Below are positions 1 through 9,293 of a DNA stretch of 64,000 bases, in pieces. Under the pieces are notes generated by a model. The model had not been told where the DNA came from. It ran no database searches and worked only from the letters and a program-made list of their open reading frames with translations. Source of the stretch: Caprella mutica. Its lineage: Eukaryota > Arthropoda > Malacostraca > Amphipoda > Caprellidae. Positions within the stretch are counted from its first letter, which is position 1. Each line of letters starts with the position of its first letter. The DNA is taken from contig CANNZV010000846.1 in assembly GCA_947561585.1 (NCBI GenBank), positions 62,001-126,000 of the forward strand, read 5' to 3'. Made by a program: the position numbers and the translations under genes.

Positions 1-337
1 GGCTAAGTGATCTATATTCAATGGAATAAAATTTAGTAGGTGTTTAACGTCTGCTTCGGAACCAAAGGTCACAATTAAATACAAGGGACTGGAAGAAGTA
101 GTCAGAAAAGAAAGTGGCTCAATAATTAGATTTTTAGTATTTATAGGCACTATACTTACTTAATAAATAGATCAGTTATGGTGTAAGGGACACACGGGCC
201 GTTTCTTCAACTAAAATACAGTGTGGAAAACCCCTAAATCTAAGAGCACAAAACACAGACGTTTCATGCATCATTTTCTTTGCTGTGGCATGAGAAAAAC
301 GCCCGTGTGAAAGGCGACTTAAAGGTTCAGTACTCAC
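1..337 (-). other. HIRA: HIRA intron, partial
   Basis: This is the sequence downstream (in the minus sense) of the last visible HIRA exon. It starts with a good donor (GTGAGT at 337-332) and has no further exon that I can see. Positions 71-120 hold a roughly 40-bp motif (acaagggactggaagaag and following bases) that recurs at 20571-20610, so part of this intron is a dispersed repeat. Confidence 0.75.
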
Positions 338-458
338 TGTTTTTGAGGGCTGCCTCCCTAGCCTTCAGCAGCTCAGGGTTGTCAATGATAGCTGCGGTGG
401 CGCTGTGGAGGGAGCCTTTGCTGGCTGACTTGCCGTACTTCTTACGGTGGATGTTCTC
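338..458 (-). CDS. HIRA: HIRA exon after the WD40 propeller (exon e, last in window)
   Basis: The 121-nt exon encodes ENIHRKKYGKSASKGSL, then SATAAIIDNPELLKAREAAL. This lines up with the human HIRA segment just after the WD40 propeller (IHQSTYGKSLA, then a STAVIENPEMLK-like stretch). The acceptor is CCATTCCAG before position 458. The donor is A|GTGAGTA after 338. The exon enters in phase 0 from the preceding exon and leaves with one extra base, so the gene continues left of the window. HIRA deposits histone H3.3 independently of replication. This segment leads from the propeller into the linker ahead of the ASF1-binding B domain, which is not in the window. No stop or frameshift is seen. Assignment is by recognition of the family, not by a search. 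Confidence 0.9.
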
Positions 459-570
459 CTGGAATGGAGGAGGGGAACCATTTGTGAACCACAGGACATC
501 TTGTAAACCACTGACTGATAACTTTTTGAACCACTGTGACTTGGACCCATCTCTAACTAAGCCTATGGCA

Positions 571-1410
571 TCACTAGGACCCATCCCTTACCACTAGGAC
601 CCATCCCTTACCACTAGGACCCATCCCTTACCACTAGGACCCATCCCTTACCACTAGGACCCATCCCTTACCACTAGGACCCATCCCTTACCACTAGGAC
701 CCATCCCTTACCACTAGGACCCATCCCTTACTATTAGGACTCATCCCTTACCACTAGGACCCATCCCTTACCACTAGGACCCATCCCTTACCACTAGGAC
801 CCATCCCTTACCACTAGGACCCATCCCTTACCACTAGGACCCATCCCTTACCACTAGGACCCATCCCTTACCACTAGGACCCATCCCTTACCACTAGGAC
901 CCATCCCTTACCACTAGGACCCATCCCTTACCACTAGGACCCATCCCTTACCACTAGGACCCATCCCTTACCACTAGGACCCATCCCTTACCACTAGGAC
1001 CCATCCCTTACCACTAGGACCCATCCCTTACCACTAGGACCCATCCCTTACCACTAGGACCCATCCCTTACCACTAGGACCCATCCCTTACCACTAGGAC
1101 TCATCCCTTACCACTAGGACTCATCCCTTACCACTAGGACTCATCCCTTACCACTAGGACCCATCCCTTACCACTAGGACCCATCCCTTACCACTAGGAC
1201 CCATCCCGTACCACTAGGACCCATCCCTTATCACTAGGACCCATCCCTTACCACTAGGACCCATCCCTTACCACTAGGACCCATCCCTTACCACTAGGTC
1301 CCATCTCTTACCACTAGGACTCATCCCTTGCCACTAGGACCCATCCCTTACCACTAGGACCTATCCCTTACGACTAGGACCCATCCCTTACCACTAGGAC
1401 CCATCCCTAT
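571..1410 (-). repeat. 20-bp minisatellite, 42 units, HIRA intron, donor-like unit
   Basis: The plus-strand unit is CCACTAGGACCCATCCCTTA. In the transcript sense it reads GTGGTAAGGGATGGGTCCTA. It fills 840 of the 957 intron bases between exons 338-458 and 1416-1538 and starts 6 bases from the authentic donor. Each unit carries AGTG|GTAAGG, which differs at only one base from the real donor AGTG|GTAAGA, plus two GGG runs. Most units are identical. The few variants cluster in units at 721-745 and 1100-1390. Confidence 0.97.
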
Positions 1411-1415
1411 CTTAC

Positions 1416-1538
1416 CACTTCCTCATTGGTTAGAGGTTGTCCCATTTCCTCGACTCCAAAGGTGATAGCCGCCATTGTCCCGTCTTTGGAGACGGCAAAA
1501 AGGTGCTTGCCGCAGTGACTGAACGAGAGGTCCAGAAC
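1416..1538 (-). CDS. HIRA: HIRA exon, last WD40 blade (exon d)
   Basis: The 123-nt, phase 0/0 exon encodes 41 residues beginning VLDLSFSHCGKHLFAVSKDG and ending EEMGQPLTNEEV. It matches the human HIRA stretch running from SIMDISW through SMDGSVAFLDFS to DPLSEEE, so it forms the final propeller blade. The acceptor is CTCACAG before 1538 and the donor is GTG|GTAAGA after 1416. The splice sites are unusual in their surroundings: the donor abuts a 42-unit array of donor-like repeats, and the acceptor with the first 16 exon bases is tandemly copied upstream. Missplicing into either array would give an in-frame stop (TAG within three codons past the donor; TAA at codon 6 when entering from an upstream acceptor copy). 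Confidence 0.93.
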
Positions 1539-1780
1539 CTGTGAGGAGACAAGAGGAGCATTAAGAGAGGTCTAGAACCTGTGAGGAGATAAGAGGAGCA
1601 TTAAGAGAGGTCCAGAACCTGTGAGGAGACAAGAGGAGCATTAAGAGAGGTCCAGAACCTGTGAGGAGACAAGAGGAGCATTAAGAGAGGTCCAGAACCT
1701 GTGAGGAGACAAGAGGAGCATTAAGAGAGGTCCATAACCTGTGAGGAGACAAGAGGAGCATTAAGAGAGGTCCAGAACCT
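1525..1780 (-). repeat. 40-bp minisatellite that copies the exon d acceptor
   Basis: The 40-bp unit is repeated with acceptor-like junctions at about 1539, 1579, 1619, 1659, 1699, 1739 and 1779. In the transcript sense each unit contains a pyrimidine tract (gctcctcttgtctcctcacag) followed by GTTCTGGACCTCT, the first bases of exon d. The first junction is the authentic one. The 1571-1580 and 1731-1740 copies carry single changes, and the outermost copy loses the upstream pyrimidine tract. Confidence 0.95.
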
Positions 1781-3257
1781 GTGTTATATAACTTCAAAAT
1801 AAGATAGCTATTTGTTGATTGTTCCAAAATTTGCAAGGTAGCTTTATGTATCATGTAACTTCACAAAGAAATCACATTTTGTGCGTGTACCTTTTTCGAT
1901 TTTGGCATTAGTTTTTAGAGAAAAGGAGGATTTCATGATGAAAAAAATCTTAAATCCTAAAAAAGAAATTCGAAAGAATAGAAGTTTATGAGGATATATA
2001 CTAGAACAAAAACGAAGACAGTTTTAGAATCCTTGTAACATTTCTAACAAAATATTTTTTTTTAGTTTTCATTCCAGTCTTCCTTAAGGGCACCGCTCCC
2101 AGATTTTGAAAAGTTTTTTATTATTGAAGCTACGGTTGTGAAACTTAATACACATATATAAAATGAATTCTAAGATGTTTTTGTGTCTCGACATATTTTC
2201 GATTCGATCCATAGAAAACGAGTTATTCGAATTTCGAACAAATTTCGAACAGTGTGTAAATTAATAAATGGATACTACAATTTTGTAGCTATGACATTAT
2301 GGTTTTTTGCATTCGATTCTCCACAAAATTCTCTACAAACTGTGGAAGCGTTTTTTTTTTATTTTTCGAATTGGTTTTCGAATTATTGAAATTTTTAGTA
2401 AAAAAAATAATTGAAAAAACATAAATTTCAAAATTCAATATTTTGAAAAATAATTCGAAAATTAAATAAAACTCATCCAGAGTTTGTAGAGAATTCCGGG
2501 GAGAATTGAATTCAAAGAATCGCAATGCCATAGCTTCAAATTTATAAACGCCTTAGGCTTTTGAATTACAAGATTTTTAGATCTCTGAACTAATAGAAAA
2601 TCCCATTCAAAGTTTGATAATCTGACACGCTGCATACGACTCCTGTGAAGGTTTGCGGGTAACTGAGGGGCATACCTTAGTGTGCATCTGATTAGTGGTA
2701 CGTTAGATACCAGATATAGCGAGATAATTAATTATTACGAATTATAATTGGCTGAGAGTTGGTTTTTAGAGTACATATTGACTCCCTACTCCCCGGTTCC
2801 CTTTCTCCCTCTCCCCAGGGGGTTAGAGTAACATGAGAGCTCTGATATTTTGCACACACTATAAGAAGGTTAAAAAGCAACTATTTACACAATAAAAAAT
2901 TTTTCTTTAATTTTGCCATTTTCCCCGGGAACGGTTCCCAAATTGAGCGATTTTTGATAACTAACAATTTTTTATAAAAGAACCCTAGATTTTCAGTGGT
3001 TTTGAACTGTGATTAAGAAAGAGCAAGAGATTGTGAGAAATTAAAAAAAAATCTTATTTTTGTTAAAAATTGTTTGAGGATTCAAAAACTGTCTTTGGTT
3101 TTCTTGTATCGTGAAAACTCATTGACTTCTATTCTTTTTCTCATTTTTATTTATTCAAAATTATTCTTTAGTTACTAGCTCAAAATGGAGGAATAAAAAC
3201 AAACTACATTCACTATTCCATCATGTTAACCACACCACTAAAACAGTAACCACTCAC
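1781..3257 (-). other. HIRA: HIRA intron remainder, AT-rich
   Basis: This intron sequence lies between exons c and d, with its donor GTGAGT at 3257-3252. Apart from the 40-bp array and the foldback at 2283-2545 it is AT-rich with many homopolymer tracts. I see no additional exon. Confidence 0.7.
2283..2545. mobile_element. Decayed foldback element (F7) in a HIRA intron
   Basis: The left arm, about 2278-2350 (gtagctatgacattatgg ... ctctacaaactgtgga), is matched in inverted orientation by 2475-2548 (tccagagtttgtagagaatt ... atgccatagcttcaaat). The arms are about 70 bp with roughly three quarters of bases alike, separated by an A/T-rich spacer. It resembles a small non-autonomous terminal-inverted-repeat (TIR) element. 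No clear target duplication or coding capacity is seen. Confidence 0.6.
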
Positions 3258-3416
3258 CGAGTCCTCGAAAACCTCATGTACCACCACCACAGGTCTCTTG
3301 AGAGACGTGAACCACACAGACAGGGACCGGTCCCTTGAACCAATGGCAGCACAGCAGTACTGTACAGGAGTGCCTTCCTTACTGGAGGACTTCTTCAGGA
3401 TGTTAGGATTGAACCT
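3258..3416 (-). CDS. HIRA: HIRA exon, WD40 blade (exon c)
   Basis: The 159-nt, phase 0/0 exon encodes 53 residues starting RFNPNILKKSSSKEGTPVQY and containing AAIGSRDRSLSVWFTSLKRP and VVVVHEVFEDS. It matches human HIRA KFNPKIF, CAVGSKDRSLSVWLTCLKRP and LVVIHELFDKS. GSRDRSLSVW is the conserved end of a WD40 repeat (D-x-S-x-x-x-W). The acceptor is ACATCAG before 3416 and the donor is TCG|GTGAGTG after 3258. The linker after NILKK is shorter than in human HIRA, a variable loop in the family. No damage is visible. Confidence 0.95.
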
Positions 3417-3828
3417 CTGATGTGGGGGGAAAGTTATATAGAAATTAGTTCAGTGGCTTTTAAGATGTTCTATAACTTCATTGCTACTTCAAATAGGGTA
3501 GCTTCTGCTCAATCTATTGATGGAATATCACATAACAAAATAGTAGGTAGCCATTATGAAATAAATAATTCTAGGATAAATTGTGAAATAAAAAAAGTTC
3601 AGTTTTGTGACCAAAAAAAAATAGCTAGCTTGTAAAAAAATAAAGATGAGTACCTAGCTATCACAAAATTAAAGAATTCTACATTAAAATTTCAGAATCC
3701 TAGCACAAAATACTTCAAAATAGCTACAGCAGATCACATAATCAATATTATGGACTGCTAAGAGATCACACATAATTCTAGAACCATTTGGTGAGGTTCT
3801 AGATCCTTTGGACCTTCTTCCAACTGAC
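3417..3828 (-). other. HIRA: HIRA intron between exons b and c
   Basis: This 412-bp AT-rich intron begins with an atypical donor, GTG|GTCAGT at 3828-3823. I chose this site because it gives exactly the family spacing (HRKPITSV|RFNP against human HRKAVTVVKFNP). Repeated tagcta motifs occur, but I see no recognisable element. Confidence 0.75.
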
Positions 3829-3996
3829 CACTGAAGTGATTGGTTTCCTGTGACCCACGAAATCCTTTTCAAAGGTCCAGTTCTCCCTGTCTATAATTTT
3901 AGCCACTGGACCTCCATTGTTCATAGCATGTGCTGACACTAGGTACTGACCGTCTGGGGACCAACTTGGCCTCAGTACACTGGTGGTGCCACCGCA
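3829..3996 (-). CDS. HIRA: HIRA exon, WD40 blade (exon b)
   Basis: The 168-nt, phase 0/0 exon encodes 56 residues. It begins CGGTTSVLRPSWSPDGQYLV and includes SAHAMNNGGPVAKIIDRENW and DFVGHRKPITSV. The human counterpart reads CGGTTHVLRLSWSPDG, SAHAMNNSGPTAQIIEREGW and DFVGHRKAVTVV, so identity is high and the family call is secure. The acceptor is TTTTTCAG before 3996. The donor GTCAGT is non-consensus at +3 but keeps the frame and the family length. HIRA's propeller is the scaffold for UBN/CABIN1 partners in the nuclear H3.3 deposition complex. The sequence shows no disabling change. Confidence 0.96.
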
Positions 3997-4226
3997 CTGA
4001 AAAAACATACGCTGAGTTATTAGTATGAACAATATTAAATCACAGTACAGTGGACATTTATTGCATCTTTTAGTCAAATTAGAGTTTTTCTAAGGTAGAA
4101 TTCTATACCTTCAAAATATTTTTTATTTCTTGCAATAAGGTCTTACAAAATATTTTACTTTTTAAATAGTGAAATGATCAAAAAAAATTACTGTAACAAT
4201 TACAAACGATTATTATGAAGTCACTA

Positions 4227-4413
4227 CAGTAGAAATCCTCTATAGTGAATGAGTTAGGATGTAGCTAGTCCGTATAGTAAACAAATTTTCTTAAGTCTGC
4301 CATAAAACAGCTTTCAGTTTTCTAAAACTGATGGCAATTCATCGCAGACTAAAGAAAATCTGTTCACTATAGAGGCTACCTCCAAACTCATTCACTATAG
4401 AGGAGTTCTACTG
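4227..4413. mobile_element. Foldback element family F2 (pogo/Tc1-like MITE), HIRA intron
   Basis: The termini CAGTAGAAATCCTCTATAG and CTATAGAGGAGTTCTACTG are inverted and flanked by TA on both sides (4225-4226, 4414-4415), as expected for the Tc1/mariner/pogo superfamily. The internal part forms further stem (tctgccataaaacag ... gcagactaaag). It has no transposase. Relatives lie at 23246-23478, 38288-38446 and, partially, 53398-53425 and 53638-53780. Confidence 0.85.
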
Positions 4414-4473
4414 TAACTATTATTACATTATTTAAAGTTTTAAAATAGAACAATGAATCTCTAGAGATCTCAC

Positions 4474-4491
4474 CTCCACGAAAGGTTTAGT
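4474..4491 (-). CDS. HIRA: HIRA exon fragment, cut by assembly gap (exon a)
   Basis: The last six codons of an exon read TKPFVE (ACT AAA CCT TTC GTG GAG) and are followed by a consensus donor GTGAGA at 4473. They join in phase 0 to exon b, giving TKPFVE-CGGTT, which matches human TKPFDE-CGGTT. The 5' side of the exon is replaced by Ns from 4492. Sequence right of the gap does not continue the exon in any frame I can recognise. Confidence 0.9.
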
Positions 4492-4519
4492 NNNNNNNNN
4501 NNNNNNNNNNNNNNNNNNN
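4492..4519. other. Assembly gap (28 N)
   Basis: A run of 28 unknown bases interrupts HIRA exon a. The true gap size may differ. Nothing resembling the missing N-terminal HIRA exons is visible for the remaining 59 kb. Confidence 0.99.
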
Positions 4520-4910
4520 GCAATGGTTATCATTTTTTCTTATTTTTATTCCCTAACATTGACTATCACGCAATATTATATTCTGTCTCCAATTAAATAC
4601 AATAAATCACCTTTCACATCAGTTACCTTCAACTATCTATCTCCTATTTATTCTTCTCTATCTCTCTCTTATTTATTCCTTTCTCTCTCTCCCTCTTCCC
4701 TGCTTCACTTTACTTGTTCCCTCCCCCCACCAGACTGCTTGAACTTAACCCCCCCCGCCCCCGCAAGACAACCCCTCCCACCCCCTTCCCCTCACCATTA
4801 AATGGCTATGCAGGTTAGAAGACACCACTGTACCATCACGCACAAAAATACCTCCACAAGCGACATAGCCTTGCAGTATGTACTATCGGTAAAAAGTGCT
4901 ATTGGAGACT
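4520..4910. other. Pyrimidine-rich and AT-rich non-coding stretch
   Basis: 4600-4800 is C/T-rich on the plus strand (runs of ctctct, then C-rich), giving a meaningless 92-residue open frame. 4800-4910 contains small motifs (tgtactatcggt, caccactgtaccatcac) that resemble units of the arrays at 23.6 and 49.1 kb. No gene is seen. Confidence 0.6.
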
Positions 4911-5114
4911 AGGGTAGATTACGAATTATCGGTCAGTTTCACATCTTCGGTCATATAAGAAAAAACAATATTATAATTGTTATTTTATTTTTATTGGTAT
5001 CCATGATACCTGCAGGTATCATGGATACCAATAAAAATAAAATAACAATTATAATATTGTTTTTTCTTATATGACCGAAGATGTGAAACTGACCGATAAT
5101 TCGTAATTTACCCT
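4911..5114. mobile_element. Foldback element F1-a, 204-bp near-perfect palindrome
   Basis: The two halves are exact reverse complements with no spacer. The axis is between 5012 and 5013 inside CTGCAG, and the only internal mismatch I find is 4917/5108. Outer ends are GGGTAGATTACG and CGTAATTTACCC. The centre is GTATCCATGATACCTGCAGG. This is the most intact member of family F1. Confidence 0.93.
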
Positions 5115-5252
5115 GTAGTACTATCGGTGCAATGAGTTAGTTTTAGAGGGGGTAGTACCTTAGTTATCGTCAAGGAGTGGTAGTAGAGTGCTTATTTGGT
5201 TACACAGTGGAACACTCTAGAACAACACTGAATAAATGAACAGTATTTAACT

Positions 5253-5353
5253 AGGGTAAGTTGTTAGTTATTGGACAGTTTCACAGTTTCGATCATATTA
5301 GAAAGAAAATTTAACATTTTGTATTTTTCTGTTCGATATTTCGTAACTTACCC
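5253..5353. mobile_element. Short F1 element (F1-b)
   Basis: Left end GGGTAAGTTGTTAGTTATTG with cagtttcacagtttcgatca; right end cgatatttcgtaacttaccc. These are the F1 termini with almost no interior and no palindromic core. It is a deletion derivative lying 140 bp from F1-a. Confidence 0.75.
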
Positions 5354-6224
5354 AATTAGAATAAAAACTATTCAAAAATAATAACAATGGTTTTATTTCT
5401 ATACTATATTAGTTACTATATAAGTATTAGTTAATTTTAATAGTACATTTAAAGTCAAGATATAATGTATACAGAACTGTTGTAAATAGATATGAATTGC
5501 ATATGCTTGACTGCGCAGATAGAAAATTATGGTGTGGCTTTAGGAGATTGGAGGGGGAACTTAAATAATATGTAATTTGAATGTAAAGCATAATATTATG
5601 TTATTTAAGATAATTTATATTAATAACTATTTATTTATTTTAATTTTAAATATTTTTTTTATTCAACTGAAATATTTTTCTATTTTATTATCCATAAAGT
5701 TGAATTTCTATTCAATTTATTAACATAATAGCCTTTACATTATTTTATATAGTTTTTATAACCCATATACCGAGTCAAAAACAAACACAAAAAAATTATT
5801 AGTAAAAATATACTTTAAAGAAACTGTTCATAATTATAATTAATGTTACTTATATATAACTAATAGCTTACACTTTTTATTGGAGATACTAATTACAGCA
5901 CTGATACAATTTAAAATATTAGAGAATTTTAGTAATGTACCAAAATCAATAAATATTATACTACATAATATTTATTTTAATATTTTATCGTCATTAAACA
6001 AATTCATTGTAAATTACAAGTTACCCCAATAACTATAACATATGAATTATATTGAAAATTATTTACTTCCTATCATCTATTCAACTAATTTTCATTTGTA
6101 AGATGCAAGTTGCCCCTTAAAACAAATTCAGATTAAGTTTTGTAAATTGATATCAGTCAATTTTGATAGGTTTCCACTCTAAAAATAGTAAATAGCAGTT
6201 AGTGAGGCAGTGGTACATCTATCC
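5354..6224. other. AT-rich non-coding stretch
   Basis: Very AT-rich sequence without a gene, array or clear element. A single motif at about 5529-5560 (atggtgtggctttaggagat) resembles the 35-bp repeat unit found at 21.8 kb. Confidence 0.6.
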
Positions 6225-6310
6225 TTTCGTCTACACTTTTAAAAACTATCTTGGGAAAGTCCTGCCTGGACGCAATCTTTACCACCAGAAAAGTAATCGT
6301 CAGAAATAAA
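6225..6310 (-). repeat. Inverted copy of the 10-15 kb repeat family (hairpin block)
   Basis: Read on the minus strand, this contains the hairpin block of the 10-15 kb repeats (GGTAAAGATTGCGTCCAGGC then aggactttcccaagatag). The stem GTCC/GGAC is retained. It is the only clear copy in this orientation outside the retroelement flank. Confidence 0.6.
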
Positions 6311-6731
6311 AAATCAGTGTTTCGAATAATATTCTAGTGTCATATTGGTTATTAGTTGAAGTTAATGTATATAGAGAGATCGAATTAACTTCAAAACCTA
6401 GCCGACTCATTTCAAATTGTTTAAAATTAGGTAATTTTTCAATTATGTGCTCGTTCATACAGATATAAATAATAATCACAAGACCTTTTTATATGTTACT
6501 ATACGTACTGAGTTTAGAGTATTGAATATATATATGAAAAATCTGCATTATCTATAATTTGTATTACTATAAATGTTATTAGAATTTTTTTTAAAAACTG
6601 TAACTATAAAAGAATAAAGAATGAAATAAATGAAAACTAATATAAAGAAAGTACAAATAACTAACTATTCCATTTAAAAGTTTTAATTCACTAAACTCCA
6701 CTCGAATTAAAAATGATCTCAAATAAATAAA

Positions 6732-6933
6732 CAGTAAAACTCCTGTGTTATGAAGTGCACCTGAGTTATGAAGTATTTTCTATGTTTAAGTTATAGAAAA
6801 CGATATACGGCATTAATTTCGAGCTAGTTGTCCCTCAAAAACCATGGTTTTCTCGGAGATTTTAATCATAGAAAACTATCAGTGTCCCTGAATTATGAAG
6901 TAACCAATACTTCATAACTCAGGAGGTTCACTG
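6732..6933. mobile_element. Foldback element family F3 (pogo-like)
   Basis: Left terminus CAGTAAAACTCCTGTGTTATG; right terminus CATAACTCAGGAGGTTCACTG followed by TA. Additional inverted internal motifs are ttatgaagta and agttatagaaaacga / catagaaaacta. It is about 200 bp and non-coding. The CAGT(A)..AACTCCT ends resemble F2 and pogo-like TIRs, but the interior differs. Confidence 0.75.
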
Positions 6934-7299
6934 TATTTATTTTCGTTTTACATTACAAGATGGATTTTTTTTTTTTTTTTTTTTTGGAAAGGTTCTTAGG
7001 ATAGATTTCCAGTCTACTTTAGTAGATATTTATCAAACAATCGAAAATAAACAAAAATTAAGTTAAATATTGTATTTATTCAGTAAATCAATCTGCTAAA
7101 AGTCAGGGGTTCGAATTTTTCATTTTTGTTTTCTATTTTATTTCTTGATAGTCTGCCTTTCCTTCCTCAAATCTTCACTAGAAATAATAAAAAGTATCAG
7201 TAAGACTTTATACATTATTTTATATTTCTTTTTCGATGTTTATCAATAACTTTAAAGAAACTTCAACTGCTATCGAAAATGACAGTAGAATATTATTTG
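6934..7299. other. AT-rich non-coding stretch with poly-T
   Basis: Contains a T run of about 20 at 6966-6985. No gene or element is recognised. Confidence 0.55.
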
Positions 7300-7480
7300 A
7301 AACATGGTTCTCAGAATTGTTTCCATTTGTTTAACGGCAAAGATTGGGTCCACTAAGGACCTTCCCAAGATAGTGTTGATGTGACATACAAGGACGGAAG
7401 TCATCTACCAAATTGTTGAAAAACAGTGGAAACTTATCAACATCGACTGACTTCAATAAACAAACAAATCAAGTAAGTTG
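7300..7480 (+). repeat. Diverged copy of the hairpin-block repeat
   Basis: Contains GATTGGGTCCACTAAGGACC with ttcccaagatag, then about 90 bp later atcgactgacttcaat and aacaaacaaat. Both marker blocks of the 10-15 kb repeat family are present in the same order, on one copy. Confidence 0.7.
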
Positions 7481-8744
7481 AATTTTATTAAAATCAGGAG
7501 TAACTAGTCTTCTTATGAAGAAAAATAGCTAAAATTATTGATATAATGATTATACATTCTTTTGACACTTTATTTTATAGAAAGTGGGGCTTACTTAATT
7601 CATTAATTAGTATAGTTCATGCAGTGATTTTTTTTAATCATAATGAAAGGAATTATTTGAAATTCAATATATATCAAGAATAATACTATTCTTTTAGATT
7701 TGAAAGCTAGTACAAAAAGAATAATAGATGATGATAATTTATTTATTAGTAATATTTTATTGCATTTACATATCACATTTTATTCAGAGTTGAGGATGGT
7801 CTAAACTCTAAAGTTCTACATTTTTCTTTTCTTAATTATTTTATATATAGAATCAGCATTTTCTTTTATTGTAATCGCACAATATTTTCACATATTATAA
7901 TTACTATTTTATAAATATATGATTTATATATATCTACACTATTCTATAAAAAATGCTGATTCTACAGAAGTAGCTACAAGAAAATATATAGGAAGAAAAA
8001 TTCAATTTATTTCGGTCTACCCTCTCTTGTCAAAACAATAATTTATTATCAAAAAGTATAGCTGTATTTTATGTAATATATTTTTTAACAACGATATTTT
8101 CCATTAAAACAAGATATATATCATATTGTAATAATTAATTTACCTACTCTAGCGTGAACACAAGTAAGGTACTTAACTATTATTTAATTCTAATTCAAAA
8201 AATTGTTAATTTGCTAATTGAAGTCAGTAAATGTTGATAAGATTTTCATTATTTTTCATACAATTTAAATGTTAAGGGCCTGTCTATTCTATTAATTAAC
8301 AATAAAAGGAGCTATAGTTTAATGATTATTTTCCATTTATTGCATAGCTTATATTCTGAGCTCATATTATTACTTGTTAGGATTACTTAAATAATAATTA
8401 TTCCACACTTATACACAATTTAACCAAATCCAAAGTAGGAATTATAAATATTGAATAATAATAAAATATATTTTGATTATATTTCAAATATCATAATATT
8501 TTCTAATGAATATAGTCAACTCTATCAACCCAATTGATAACATGTCTGTATAATCTTTTCTTCATCTTACAAAATATTCAAACTGTTTATATAATATAAT
8601 TACCGTGATTAGTTATTTTGATACGCTGTCCCTTTTATTAAATATAGCTAAATAATGAATATATAAAGAAAGAGCACGTTATTTGAATACAAAAAATAAA
8701 AGTTCTGTTTTATTTAATTCAGGTGTCTACAGAAAGTGAATTCA
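7481..8744. other. AT-rich stretch with inverted repeat-family fragments
   Basis: At 7790-7870 (gaggatggtctaaactctaaag, gaatcagcattttct) and inverted at 7945-8035 (aaaatgctgattctac ... ggtctaccctctcttgtc) there are two head-to-head fragments of the segment that follows the hairpin block in the 10-15 kb repeats. The rest is AT-rich with nothing recognisable. Confidence 0.5.
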
Positions 8745-9293
8745 ACTCATTTGGTAATTCAGGTCAGTCAATGTAAGAATAAGCGGACCCCACTGGGTCC
8801 AAAGTTTTCCACCGACCACCCGGCGTTACCAAAGCACCACAATATTATTCTACAAATAACACAGAATACCAGATTCTGCAGACTGGACCCGCGTTTTTGT
8901 TCCAACACAAACAACGTAATCTCGTCAGACACAGTGCCACCAAATACAGTCTGGTCTAAGATTGTTAGAAGCCTAATCTAACAACCAATCGGCAGCTACA
9001 CTTGCCCTCTACAAATACCACTTAGCTGTATTTCAGACGAAGAGAATCCACCCTTCAGTAACGACTTTCAAAGTCACGTATTCCAACAAAGAAACACTAG
9101 TTAAATCACAGTAAAACGATTGACAGAGAAACAATATCAACCAACCTCACGCTATGAAATCACTGACGCAACAGCTTTCAAAACTGACGCACACGTGCGA
9201 ATTTTGAATCGTCAGATTAGCACTCAGGTACCAATATACAAAAATTTTCACCTAAATTTTCGCACATCCCTCCTATATAGCTCTTCAATGAAC
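8745..9293 (-). mobile_element. Probable 3' LTR / 3' end of the retroelement
   Basis: This less AT-rich block follows directly on the stop of the integrase remnant (minus strand). A purine run (ataggagggatg, around 9270) could be the polypurine tract, with an LTR starting at TGTGCGAAAA. The far end near 8760-8815 holds ggaccccactgggtcc and caggtcagtcaatgt, which resemble the marker blocks of the neighbouring repeats. No matching 5' LTR is found, so the LTR limits are not proved. Confidence 0.5.

Noticed and set aside
571..1410. CRISPR-like array of regular repeats
   Set aside because: There are no spacers between the units, and the context is a eukaryotic intron.
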